A DNA stretch of 64,000 nucleotides from Micromonospora qiuiae. Its GTDB lineage: Bacteria > Actinomycetota > Actinomycetes > Mycobacteriales > Micromonosporaceae. Below the pieces are notes generated by a model. The model worked only from the letters and a program-made list of their open reading frames with translations, made no database searches and was not told where the DNA came from. Numbering within the stretch: the stretch's first letter is position 1; every line of letters begins with the position of its first letter. Both the position numbers and the translations under genes were made by a program. The stretch covers positions 1 through 64,000 of the forward strand of contig NZ_BOPC01000039.1 in the NCBI RefSeq assembly GCF_016863555.1, read 5' to 3'. Below, piece by piece: positions 53,011 to 61,637 of this stretch.

Positions 53011-53642
53011 CGCAGGGCTCCGCTAATGCGGAGGCGGATGGACCCCGGACTGCTCGTGGTCACGGTGTAGTTGTAGCCACCGATCTCCGCCTCGGTGTCC
53101 TCGTTGGCCTCGATCCGATCGATCACCCAGTTGTTGACCTCCTCGGTCAGCGCCTCGTCGGCGGTGTAGGGCAGTGCCGCGAGCCACAGCAGGTAGTCCA
53201 TGACCGCCTCCGTCGGCTCCTCGTCGGCCGGGCGTGCGACCAGCACGCTCACGTCGGAGATCAACCCCTCAACCTCGTCAATCGTGGTCTCGAAGGTGAT
53301 GGTGCCGACCACCAGTTCGCATTTCCAGTAGCGGTCCCGTTCCTGCTCACAGGGGTGTCCCTTGGCCCGCAGCGCGTCAACGACGGTACTGGCTTTGAGG
53401 ACCGGGATACAGACAACCCGGCGGCAGGGCACGGTGGTCGCGGTGGCCTGGTACCGGTTGGTTGGCAGGTAGGCGCCGACCCCGGCGACCAGTGCGCCGA
53501 GCAGACCGACGATCGCCGAGACCATGAGCACACGTCGCCAGCTCCGTACCCTGGTCGTCGTCGCGGGGACGCCAGCCGGCGGACCGGGTGGCGGGTCGGA
53601 CGGTGAGGTGCCACCGGGTCGCGAGAGGGTGGGATCGCTCAT
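53007..53642 (-). CDS. Membrane-anchored protein with disulfide-type outer domain
   Basis: 211 residues. A Pro-rich cytoplasmic start (MSDPTLSRPGGTSPSD) is followed by one membrane helix (about 40-60, VLMVSAIVGLLGALVAGVGA) and an outer domain with Cys in PCRRVVCIP, HPCEQE and WKCEL. Composition and layout resemble the next protein in the operon. ATG start overlapping the stop of the upstream lipoprotein gene; overlap of four bases also on the other side. The three products probably form a surface complex. Role unknown. Confidence 0.78.
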   Translation of the reverse strand: MSDPTLSRPGGTSPSDPPPGPPAGVPATTTRVRSWRRVLMVSAIVGLLGALVAGVGAYLPTNRYQATATTVPCRRVVCIPVLKASTVVDALRAKGHPCEQERDRYWKCELVVGTITFETTIDEVEGLISDVSVLVARPADEEPTEAVMDYLLWLAALPYTADEALTEEVNNWVIDRIEANEDTEAEIGGYNYTVTTSSPGSIRLRISGALR

Positions 53643-55009
53643 GCCCCCGCACCCCCGCGCACGAAACGCTTCCATCCCTCAAGGAAGGCGCCCGCCGAGG
53701 TGCCGAGCGCCCGTTCGCAGATGCCGTCGAAGATCGGCAGCTCTACGAACGGCTCCAGCGTGTCATTGAGCGGGATGACCTGGGCATAGAACTCGACGGC
53801 CGCGTCCCGCCCCTTGGTCTGCGCGATGTAGGCGAAGACCGACCAGCCCAACAGGTAGTTGAAGCCGCGCTTCGCGCCGTAGAAGTTTTTCGAGGACGGC
53901 AAGCCCTTGAACGAGCCAAGGTTTGCTCGTAGCTGCCTGCGGTATCTACCTGCCTCCGACGGCCACCGCACACCGGTCGCCCAGGTGGCGAAGCCCTCGA
54001 CCGCCCAGGTCGGCGCGCCCAGGTCAGAGAGGATGGAGGGTGTGGCCCGCATCTGGGCGGTCACGGAGTGCGCCAGTTCGTGATGCATCGTCACCCGGGG
54101 GTCCTCGCCCGAGTAGTAGTCCCGGATGTTCTTCAGATTGATCACCGTGGCGGCGCCAGCGTGCTGGTCCGGGTAGACCTGACCGTTCTTGCGTACGCCT
54201 ATCCGGGATGTTTGGAAACCGCTGATCTCTGGCAGGAACGTGGAAGAGCGGCCGAGGCTGAACCATTCGCGGTAGTTGTCGTCGTCGCGAGTCAGATACA
54301 TGACGTTGCCAGGGAAGCGCGTCCGGCTACCCCAGAGTTTCCCCACGATGGCCGCCTCGGCGGCTGCGGCCCTGGCGTACTTCTCAAGATCCGGCACGCT
54401 CTTGTCGCCGACCAACCAGACGTCCTCCGCGGCCTGCACCACCCGTAGCGGGGTCATGTTCCACGCCTCGTGGGCCAGCGGACCGTTCAGCATCGCATCG
54501 TTCTGGTTTTCATTGGTGGCCGGCGTGATCTCGGCGATCACCAGCTGGCCGCCGTCCTTCGGAGCGAGCCGGTACCGAAAGGTCTCTGCTGGTGCCGCGC
54601 CTACCGGGCTCTCGTCGGCGACCAACTGGGCGATCCGGAACACCGGCCCGAAGGTGTGATCGCCGTGCGCGATGAGCCGCTGAGTGTTGTAGCCGAACTC
54701 GGCGAACTCGAACTGGCGCAGGTTCGCGAAGACCATCCGCTCGTGCTCAATCAGTTCGGCGTTGGAGCTGTCCAGGTCGGCGAGGTACGCCTTCTCGTCC
54801 TTCTCCTTCACCGCCTTGGCCTGCCGGTCGAGGATCTCCCGCAGTCGGCGCTTGTTCTTGTCCCTGGTGCTTCCGGCGTCCTTGCTCTCGATCTGCGGCC
54901 GCTCGCGCCCGCCACAGCCGGCGAGCAGCAGGCCGCCCGCGATCAGCATGCCCCGCCTCGACAACCGCGCCCCACCGGCCTTGGTGCCCAGCCAGTTCCC
55001 CGTCGACAC
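53639..55009 (-). CDS. Lipoprotein with HExxH metallopeptidase motif
   Basis: 456 residues from a GTG with GAGGAAGG upstream. The export signal includes SRRG and the lipobox LLAGC (Cys32), so it is a lipoprotein, possibly Tat-exported. A central helical/NTF2-like region follows. The zinc motif is HHELAHSVT (about 309-314), with WAVEGFATW some 30 residues on supplying a glutamate, the gluzincin pattern. Substrate unknown. It is first in an operon with two single-helix membrane proteins, joined by ATGA overlaps. A longer frame upstream lacks a signal and is rejected. Confidence 0.85.
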   Translation of the reverse strand: MSTGNWLGTKAGGARLSRRGMLIAGGLLLAGCGGRERPQIESKDAGSTRDKNKRRLREILDRQAKAVKEKDEKAYLADLDSSNAELIEHERMVFANLRQFEFAEFGYNTQRLIAHGDHTFGPVFRIAQLVADESPVGAAPAETFRYRLAPKDGGQLVIAEITPATNENQNDAMLNGPLAHEAWNMTPLRVVQAAEDVWLVGDKSVPDLEKYARAAAAEAAIVGKLWGSRTRFPGNVMYLTRDDDNYREWFSLGRSSTFLPEISGFQTSRIGVRKNGQVYPDQHAGAATVINLKNIRDYYSGEDPRVTMHHELAHSVTAQMRATPSILSDLGAPTWAVEGFATWATGVRWPSEAGRYRRQLRANLGSFKGLPSSKNFYGAKRGFNYLLGWSVFAYIAQTKGRDAAVEFYAQVIPLNDTLEPFVELPIFDGICERALGTSAGAFLEGWKRFVRGGAGA

Positions 55010-55201
55010 GCACAGACCTTCCTCGAGGTGACTGATGTCGGTGCCCTGCCCTCCGGCGGCCCCCCATGCGACACCGGGCAGGCAAGGCACCGACCAACAC
55101 GCTAGGGACGGCGGCGTGGCGAATCATCCGGTACAGGTTTGATCTTCGGTTCCACCCGTCGCGGTAGTCGTCCGGCCTCCTACAACCAGCGCGGTACGGG
55201 C

Positions 55202-56764
55202 TCAGCCGTAGTAGCGGCGTAGCTCGCGGGTGAGAACCTTGCCGGTGGCGTTGCGGGGCAGGTACCTGACGAAGACGACGTCGCGGGGCACGGAGAAGCG
55301 GGCGAGGTAGTGCCGGACGTACTCGCGGACCGCGTCGGCGTCGAGGGTCTCGCCGGGGTGCAGCCCGAGGAAGGCGGCGAGGCGCTGGCCGTACTCCGGG
55401 TCGGGTACGCCGATGACGGCGGCCTCGCGCACCTGGGGGAGTTGGGCGAGCAACTGTTCCACCTCGGACGGAAAGACGTTCTCCCCGCCGGAGACGATCA
55501 TGTCGTCGGCCCGACCGTCCACGAAAAGCAGGCCGTCGGCGTTGACCCGCCCCAGGTCGCCGGTGTCGAGCAGGCCGTCGTGGCGTTCCCGGTCGGTACC
55601 CGTGGTGTAGCCCTCGAAGAGCATCTCGTTGCCGACGAAGATGCGACCCACCCGGCCGGCGGGAACCGGCTCGCCGGCGTCGTCGAGAATCGCCAGCCGG
55701 GTGCCATGCGGTGGTCGGCCGGCGGTGGTGGGGGCGGTACGCAGGTCGGCGGGGGTGGCGATGGAAGCCCAGGAAACCTCGGTCGAGCCGTACAGGTTGT
55801 AGAGCACTTCGCCGTAGGTGTCCATGAAGGCCGACGCGAGGCCGCCGGGCAGCGCGGAGCCGCTCACGGCCACCACCTTCAGCGGCGGCTGGGGATTCGG
55901 CGCCGGCACCTCCATCAGCCGTTGCAGCATCACCGGCACCGCGAACAGTGCTTGGCAGCGGTGTCGCGCCAGGGCGTCCAGGGTGGCGGCGGGGTCGAAG
56001 CGCCGGTGCAGCACGATGGTGGCGCGCAGCGCGAAGCAGACCTGGAGGGCCGCGTACCCCCAGGTGTGAAAGACCGGCGCGGCGATCATGACCCGGTCCC
56101 GGACGTGCAGGGGGATCCGGTCGATGATGGACACGAGCGGGCCGAAACCGTTCGGGGTCGGTCGGCGCGCGCCCTTCGGCGCCCCGGTGGTGCCGGAGGT
56201 CAGCACGATGATCCGGCCGTCCCGTTCGGGCGGGTGCAGCTCGCCGGGGAGGGCGGTGCGGATCAGTTCCTCCCGGGCCCGCTCGTCGAGGCGGTGCAGC
56301 GCGGCCGGGAGCCCGAGCGCCCGTTCGGTGAACTCGTCGTCGTGCACCAGCACCCGTAGTTGCTGCTCCTCGGCCACGGTGGCCAGCTGCGCCGGGGAGA
56401 GACCGGTGTTGACCAGTACGGTGTCCGCGCCGAGCAGGGTGCCGGCGACGACGGTCTCGATGAGGCCCGGGTGGTTGCGGCAGAGCACGGCGATCCGGTC
56501 GCCGGTCTGGACGCCCAACCCGGCGCGCAGGGCGCGGGCGAGCCGCTCGGAGCGGTCCAACAGCTCGGCGTACGTCAGCTCCGCACCCTGCTCATCGATG
56601 ATCGCCACCCGGTCGGGGTCCCGGGCCGCCGCCTGGCGAAGCTCACCGGCGAGGCTCCACCCCCACTTGCGCAGGGCGCTGAGTTGGGACGCGACGCGGA
56701 TCGGGCGGCCGGGGGCGAGCAGGCCACGGCGGGTCAGCGTGGTGACGATGAACGGCAGGTCCAT
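55202..56764 (-). CDS. Acyl-CoA synthetase (AMP-forming)
   Basis: 520 residues, adenylate-forming enzyme that activates a carboxylic acid as CoA thioester. The AMP-binding core motif is VLTSGTTGAPKGARR. The next are NLYGSTEVSW, LDTGDLGRV and GRADDMIVSGGENVFPSEVE, with the catalytic Lys in RNATGKVLTREL. The ATG has an excellent AAGGAGGTACG site. An upstream frame of 55 codons is spurious. It follows the acyl-CoA dehydrogenase and SCP2 genes in the same direction, so the set likely handles a fatty or sterol-like acid. Confidence 0.92.
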   Translation of the reverse strand: MDLPFIVTTLTRRGLLAPGRPIRVASQLSALRKWGWSLAGELRQAAARDPDRVAIIDEQGAELTYAELLDRSERLARALRAGLGVQTGDRIAVLCRNHPGLIETVVAGTLLGADTVLVNTGLSPAQLATVAEEQQLRVLVHDDEFTERALGLPAALHRLDERAREELIRTALPGELHPPERDGRIIVLTSGTTGAPKGARRPTPNGFGPLVSIIDRIPLHVRDRVMIAAPVFHTWGYAALQVCFALRATIVLHRRFDPAATLDALARHRCQALFAVPVMLQRLMEVPAPNPQPPLKVVAVSGSALPGGLASAFMDTYGEVLYNLYGSTEVSWASIATPADLRTAPTTAGRPPHGTRLAILDDAGEPVPAGRVGRIFVGNEMLFEGYTTGTDRERHDGLLDTGDLGRVNADGLLFVDGRADDMIVSGGENVFPSEVEQLLAQLPQVREAAVIGVPDPEYGQRLAAFLGLHPGETLDADAVREYVRHYLARFSVPRDVVFVRYLPRNATGKVLTRELRRYYG

Positions 56765-56810
56765 ACCCGCGTACCTCCTTCTCCTCGCCGGGGCGCGATG
56801 GATCGTCGGG

Positions 56811-58025
56811 TCAGCGGATCTGCATTCCGGAGATCGCCCGCGAGATGACCAGGCGCTGGATCTCCGAGGTGCCCTCGAAAATGGTGTAGATCTTGGCGTC
56901 CCGGTACCACCGCTCGACCGGGTGGTCACGCAGGAAGCCTGCGCCGCCGAGCAGTTGGACGGCCTTCTCGGTGACCGAGACGGCCACCTCGCCGGCCTTG
57001 AGCTTGGACATCGACCCTTCGCCGGCGGTGAACGGCCGGTTGTTGCGGCCCATCCAGGAGGCCCGCCAGACCAGCAGCCGGGCGGCGTCGATCTCCATCT
57101 TCATGTCCGCGAGGGCGAAGGCGACCGCCTGGTTGGTGATGATCGGCCGGCCGAACTGGACGCGCTCCTTGGCGTAGTCCAGCGCGTACTCGTAGGCGGC
57201 CCGGGCCACGCCGAGCGCCTGGGCGCCGACGGTGGGCCGGGACAGCTCGAACGTACGCATCGCGGCCTGTCCGGATGCGCGCTGCCCGGACCGGGCACGG
57301 GCAAGCCGCTCGTCCAGCGCCTCCTTGCCGCCGAGCAGGCACCGCCCGGGCACCCGTACGTCGTCGAGGAAGACGTCCGCCGTGTGTGACGCCCGCAGGC
57401 CCAGCTTGCGCAGCTTGCGGGTGGCGCTGAGCCCGGCGGTGCCCGGCGGTACGACGAAGGCCGCCTGCCCCCGTGACCCCAGCTCCGGCTCGACCGAGGC
57501 GATCACCACGTGCACCCCGGCGATCCCGCCGTTGGTGGCGTACGCCTTCTGCCCGCGCAGCACCCACTCGTCGGTCGCCTCGTCGTAGCGGGCCCGGGTG
57601 CGCATCGCGCCGACGTCCGAGCCGGCCTCCGGTTCGGAGGAGCAGAATGCGGCGACGGCCGGCGAGTCGACGTCGCCGAAGCACTGCGGCACCCATTCGA
57701 CGAGTTGGTCAGGGGTGCCGGTGCCGTAGATGGCGGCGACCGCGAGGGATGTGCCGAAGATGCTCAGGCCGATGCCGGCGTCACCCCAGAACAGCTCTTC
57801 GCTGGCGATCGGCAGCGAGAGCCCGGTGGGATCGGCCCAGCAGGTGGCGAGGAACTCGAAGCCGTACAACCCGACCTTCGCCGCCTCCTGGATGATCGGC
57901 CAGGGGGTCTCCTCGCGGGCGTCCCACTCGGCCGCGGCCGGGCGCACGACCTCGCTGGCGAAGCCGTGCACCCAGTCGCGCAGATCCCGCTGTTCCTCGT
58001 TCAGGTCGAGCGAGAACTCGACCAT
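56811..58025 (-). CDS. Acyl-CoA dehydrogenase
   Basis: 404 residues, FAD enzyme of beta-oxidation. Signatures are AFCSSEPEAGSD, QKAYATNGGIAG and, near the C-terminus, the catalytic glutamate in YTIFEGTSEIQR. The ATG gives MVEFSLDLNEEQRDL, the family's normal start. Only one base separates it from the stop of the SCP2 gene, so the two are coupled. Substrate length is not predictable. Confidence 0.94.
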   Translation of the reverse strand: MVEFSLDLNEEQRDLRDWVHGFASEVVRPAAAEWDAREETPWPIIQEAAKVGLYGFEFLATCWADPTGLSLPIASEELFWGDAGIGLSIFGTSLAVAAIYGTGTPDQLVEWVPQCFGDVDSPAVAAFCSSEPEAGSDVGAMRTRARYDEATDEWVLRGQKAYATNGGIAGVHVVIASVEPELGSRGQAAFVVPPGTAGLSATRKLRKLGLRASHTADVFLDDVRVPGRCLLGGKEALDERLARARSGQRASGQAAMRTFELSRPTVGAQALGVARAAYEYALDYAKERVQFGRPIITNQAVAFALADMKMEIDAARLLVWRASWMGRNNRPFTAGEGSMSKLKAGEVAVSVTEKAVQLLGGAGFLRDHPVERWYRDAKIYTIFEGTSEIQRLVISRAISGMQIR

Positions 58026-58026
58026 C

Positions 58027-58479
58027 TCAGGCCTTGGGGATGTCGAAGAGGTTGGCGATGTTGGCGGCCAGGCCCAGGTCACCCTTTGCCTTGAGCTTGC
58101 CGGTCATGAACATCATGACCGGGTTGGCGCCACCGGAGACGACCTTCAGGAACTCGACCGGGCCCATGGTCAGGCTCAGCCGCGGCTCGTGCTGCGGGGT
58201 CTCGTTGACCGTGCAGGTGCCGTCGGCGATGGCCACCTCGTAGGTGTCGGTGCCGCCGTCGGGGCCGCCGGTGATGTTCCAGTGGATGACCGCGTTGGTC
58301 GAGCCGGCCCGGTCGGCCCGGAAAAGCTGCGGCATCCGCCCGAAGACCTCACCGAGGATTTTGCCGCGCAGTTCACCGGACATCACCTCGGTGAGCTTGC
58401 TATCCGGGGTGTTCTTGACGAGTTGGGCGAACTCCTTCGGGCCGACGTTGGCGAAGCTGGCCGGATCGAAGTCAGTCAT
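58027..58479 (-). CDS. SCP2 sterol-transfer domain protein
   Basis: 150 residues, a single SCP2 domain that binds fatty acyl-CoA or sterol-like lipids in a tunnel. Characteristic parts are LRGKILGEVFGRMP, VIHWNITGGPDGG and GGANPVMMFMTGKLKAKGD. The ATG has GAGAGGTGG upstream. It is the first gene of the lipid operon and divergent from the TetR gene, which is its probable regulator. Likely a lipid carrier handing substrate to the dehydrogenase or ligase. Confidence 0.9.
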   Translation of the reverse strand: MTDFDPASFANVGPKEFAQLVKNTPDSKLTEVMSGELRGKILGEVFGRMPQLFRADRAGSTNAVIHWNITGGPDGGTDTYEVAIADGTCTVNETPQHEPRLSLTMGPVEFLKVVSGGANPVMMFMTGKLKAKGDLGLAANIANLFDIPKA

Positions 58480-58518
58480 GGGGATCCACCTCTCGGACAA
58501 TGGCTACTCATGCGTAAC

Positions 58519-58534
58519 CCTACGTACGAGTAGG
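58519..58534. promoter_or_regulatory. Candidate TetR operator between divergent genes
   Basis: CCTAC-N6-GTAGG with centre GTACGA lies 13 bases before the TetR start and 40 before the SCP2 start. It could control both directions. The assignment is by position and symmetry only. Confidence 0.45.
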
Positions 58535-58546
58535 TATGCTCGCAAG

Positions 58547-59185
58547 GTGGTCACCACGCCCGCCTTCAGACGTTTACCCCGGGCCGTACGCGAACAGCAG
58601 ATGCTCGACGCCGCCGTACGGGTCTTCTCCCGGCGCGGCTATCACGGTGCCAGCATGGACGAGATCGCCGAGAAAGCCGGCATCTCCAAGCCCATGGTGT
58701 ACGCGTACCTGGGCTCCAAGGAGGAACTCTTCGTCGCCTGCCTGCACCGGGAGGGCACCCGGATGGTGGAGGCCATCGCCGGGGCCGCCGCCCCCGACCT
58801 ACCCGCCGACGAACGACTCTGGCGCGGGCTGCGGGCGTTCTTCGGCTTCGTTGGTGCGCACCGGGACGGCTGGTCGGTGCTCTACCGGCAGGCCCGGGGC
58901 GAGCCGCCGTTCGTCGACGAGTTGACCATGATGCGGGCGAGAATGATCGAGGTGGTCGCCGGCATGCTCGACAACGCGCTGCGCACCGAGGGGCGCGAGG
59001 TGGCCGAGACCGAGCTGGAGGTGGTCGCGTACGCCCTGGTCGGCGCAACCGAGTCGCTGGCCGACTGGCTGGCCGACCACCCGGAGGCCGACCCGGAAAC
59101 GACCGCCACCCGGATGATGAACGCCGCCTGGCTCGGCGCCGGCCAGCTCCTGCGCGGCATCACCTGGCACCCGCCTGCGGCGTAA
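58547..59185 (+). CDS. TetR-family regulator
   Basis: 212 residues from a GTG with AAGG nearby (MVTTPAFRRLPRAV). The N-terminal HTH is ASMDEIAEKAGISKPMVYAYLGSKEELF. The ligand domain is helical with many Trp and Met. Divergent placement from the SCP2, acyl-CoA dehydrogenase and ligase operon suggests it represses that operon until an acyl-CoA or related ligand binds, as in FadR/KstR-like systems. That role is inferred. Confidence 0.9.
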   Translation: MVTTPAFRRLPRAVREQQMLDAAVRVFSRRGYHGASMDEIAEKAGISKPMVYAYLGSKEELFVACLHREGTRMVEAIAGAAAPDLPADERLWRGLRAFFGFVGAHRDGWSVLYRQARGEPPFVDELTMMRARMIEVVAGMLDNALRTEGREVAETELEVVAYALVGATESLADWLADHPEADPETTATRMMNAAWLGAGQLLRGITWHPPAA

Positions 59186-59260
59186 GGGCACCGGATCATC
59201 GTCGAAGCCCGGGCACTTCTTCGGCGGTACGCGCTGCCACTGCTGGCCGTGGCACCAGAT

Positions 59261-59311
59261 GTTAAGAGGGGGCCCTTCCTCTACACCAGGCGTTAATAAG
59301 GGGCCCTTCCT
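59261..59311 (-). repeat. Dispersed GGGCCCC/TTAAC double repeat, copy C
   Basis: Reverse orientation relative to copies A and B, with the same 31-base period. It encodes the last residues and the TAA of the PurA-like gene. Confidence 0.9.
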
Positions 59312-60671
59312 TCTCCTCGGCCGTGGGGCCGTGGGAGGTGAGCAGCACGGGGGTGTCGAGCGCCTCGGCGACCGCCTGCGGCCAGTCGGTGGGTGGAGCG
59401 CCGTCGTAGAGCGGACGGGCGCGCAGCAGGCGGGCGGTGAGGGCGGCCTGCCGGTCGAGGTCGCCGGGTGGGCCCGGAACGAGCCGGTCCAGGTTGTCGT
59501 AACGGCGGCAGATGCGCAGGTCGAGGCCACGATCGGCGAGGTCCAGGTGGGTCAGCGCCAGGCCGTCGACCCCGCCGGCGACCGCCAGGGCGTACGCGTG
59601 GGCGACCGCATCGAAGTGGCCGAACCGGAAGCGGCCCTGCCACGGGTTCGTCGGGTTGTGTGGATCGGCCAGTGGCAGCGCCGGATCCTCGGTGACCAGC
59701 GGACCCGGCCCGTGCCGGGTGGTGACCGTGCGCAGCACCCCGATCCGGGTCGCCGCCCCGCCGAGCCCGGCCTCGGCCAGCAGGGACTCGGCGTTGGCGA
59801 AGGTGGTGGTGCTCCACGTCGTGTACGGGTGGAAGCCGTGCCACTCGTCCAGCAGCACTCCCTGCGCACCCTCGAACACGCACGGCCCGGATCGCAGCGC
59901 TCCGGCCAGCCAGGATCGGTCGACGATCGCCACCCGCTGCGCGAAGGCACGGTACGCCGGCAGGCAGTCGGCGACCGGCGGGGCGTCCAGCGGGCCGAGT
60001 TCCGCGGTGAGCCGGTCCCGCAGCACGGTCAACCGGTGGCGCAGCAGCTCGGGACGGTGACAGTCCGCCACCCGGGGGGCCTCGGCGGGGTGGGCGAGAC
60101 CGTATGCGACGGCCTCGCCCACCCCCAGCCCGCAGGAGCCGTGCCGGTCGGCTCCGCGGGCCAGCTCTCGCGCCCGGTTGGCGGCCCGGTGGTACGGGGT
60201 GGCCAGCAGCGCCTCCCCGTCCACGGTCAGCCGGTCGAGCGCGTCGGGCACCCCGACGCTGGCGAGGTGGTCGGCCTCGACGGCCAGCGCCAGCGGGTCC
60301 ACCACCACGTGCCGGGACAGGTGCGTAAGCACGCCGGGGCGGAACGTGCCGGCGCCGAACTGCGCGAACGTGTGGTGCCGGCCGTCGCGCAGGACGACGT
60401 TGTGTGCCGCCTGCGCGCCCCCGTTGAACCGGACCACCGTGTGCACCGGCCGGGTCGCGCAGAGCCAGTCCACGACCGTGCCCTTCCCGGCGTCGCCGTA
60501 CCCGAGGTCGACCACGATCGCGTGCTCTCCGCGCCCGCCGCCGACCGGGGCGACCACCCGCCGTCCGCCGTCCGCCGCCGGGGCCGTCCGCCCCGCGTCG
60601 CCCGAAACGGCCCGCCGTCCGCCGTCCACCGCCGGGACCGCCGGGGTGCCAGTCGCCAGGGTGCCGGTCAC
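59262..60671 (-). CDS. Divergent adenylosuccinate-synthase paralogue
   Basis: 469 residues. The first 50 are disordered with GGRR repeats, then a PurA-like core begins. The GDEGKGK loop is DLGYGDAGKGT (the Asp is kept, the Glu is Ala). The NNAGHTV loop is AQAAHNVV (His kept). VTTRHGPGPLVTED replaces the usual GSGPFPTEL, and the AQATMLD equivalent reads AQGVLLDEWHG. The GTP/aspartate machinery may thus work on another substrate than IMP. GTG start overlaps the stop of the vWA gene. The C-terminus (EGPLINAWCRGRAPS) comes from dispersed repeat copy C. It is the last gene of the NUDIX-J-vWA-PurA operon. Confidence 0.8.
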   Translation of the reverse strand: MTGTLATGTPAVPAVDGGRRAVSGDAGRTAPAADGGRRVVAPVGGGRGEHAIVVDLGYGDAGKGTVVDWLCATRPVHTVVRFNGGAQAAHNVVLRDGRHHTFAQFGAGTFRPGVLTHLSRHVVVDPLALAVEADHLASVGVPDALDRLTVDGEALLATPYHRAANRARELARGADRHGSCGLGVGEAVAYGLAHPAEAPRVADCHRPELLRHRLTVLRDRLTAELGPLDAPPVADCLPAYRAFAQRVAIVDRSWLAGALRSGPCVFEGAQGVLLDEWHGFHPYTTWSTTTFANAESLLAEAGLGGAATRIGVLRTVTTRHGPGPLVTEDPALPLADPHNPTNPWQGRFRFGHFDAVAHAYALAVAGGVDGLALTHLDLADRGLDLRICRRYDNLDRLVPGPPGDLDRQAALTARLLRARPLYDGAPPTDWPQAVAEALDTPVLLTSHGPTAEEKEGPLINAWCRGRAPS

Positions 60672-61627
60672 AGTCGTACGACTCCGCTTGCGTTGCCGCT
60701 GTTGGCGGGTAGCTCCACGGTCTCGGCCCGCCGCGCCCCGCCCAGGCGTACCAGCGCCTTGGACACGGTGCCGGTGGCCGTCGACCCGGCCCGGTCGAGG
60801 TCCCGCAGGCCCGCGTCGAGATCGATGGCCTCCTCGCCGAGGCCGACGGTGAGGGCGATGGTCTCGCAGACCGCGTCGAGGTCGTCCAGTTCCAGGGCGT
60901 TCTGGCCGAGCAGGCCGCGCCAGAAGTCGAGCACCTTGTGGTTGCCCGCGTAGTGGCTACCGGCGGGAAGCAGGTAGTACGTGTCCCAGCGACGGGTCAC
61001 CTCGTCGACGATCTGCCGTAGCGGCAGGTCCTCGCGCGAGCCGCCGCCGAGCAGCCGGGCCACCTCGGCGGCCTTCACCTTCGGGTACGCCAGCTCGTCG
61101 CCGATGACGAACAGGTAGCCGCGCCGGCCCCGTTTCTCCCAACGGTCGGTGGCCGTGTGCCGGGCCATGAAGTAGAGCGCCAGCTCGTACGACTCGCTCA
61201 TCTGGCCGCCACCGCCGCCCTCCAGCACGATCCGGCCGAGGTCGTCGTCCATCCGGTTGTCGGACTCGAACTGCCCCACCTGCAACGGCACCCGGTCGCA
61301 GGTGGCGTCGCCGATCGCACCGAACATGATCTGCGGGTCGCGGGCGTACCCCTGGCGCAGCAGCAGACCGAGCAGTTGCGGCAGCTTGGCCTGGAGGGTG
61401 CGGGGCACCTGCCCCATCGAGCCGGTGACGTCGAAGAGCACGGCGATCGGGGTCGACTGCGGGTGCTCGGCCGAATCGCGGCTCTCCCGCACCACGCCGT
61501 GCGGGTCCAGCGCCGGGTGCACCTTCCGAGCGCCGCTGTCGCTGTACGAGAACGCGCTGGTGCCGGTGGCCCGGCGGTAGCGGTCGGCGGCGTCGTACAC
61601 GTCGGTGGACCAGATTCCACTGCCCAT
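60668..61627 (-). CDS. von Willebrand factor A domain protein
   Basis: 319 residues from an ATG with GGGAGGC upstream. After an N-terminal segment (SGIWSTDVYDAADRYR) comes a vWA domain with the metal site FDVTGSMGQ (D66-x-T-x-S70). There is no signal peptide or membrane helix, so it is cytoplasmic. Such vWA proteins mediate metal-dependent protein assembly and in ternary conflict systems pair with ATPases or kinases. It lies between the J-domain/pseudokinase gene (10 bases) and the PurA-like gene (4-base overlap). Its partner is probably encoded next door. Confidence 0.85.
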   Translation of the reverse strand: MGSGIWSTDVYDAADRYRRATGTSAFSYSDSGARKVHPALDPHGVVRESRDSAEHPQSTPIAVLFDVTGSMGQVPRTLQAKLPQLLGLLLRQGYARDPQIMFGAIGDATCDRVPLQVGQFESDNRMDDDLGRIVLEGGGGGQMSESYELALYFMARHTATDRWEKRGRRGYLFVIGDELAYPKVKAAEVARLLGGGSREDLPLRQIVDEVTRRWDTYYLLPAGSHYAGNHKVLDFWRGLLGQNALELDDLDAVCETIALTVGLGEEAIDLDAGLRDLDRAGSTATGTVSKALVRLGGARRAETVELPANSGNASGVVRL

Positions 61628-61637
61628 GGCAGCCTCC

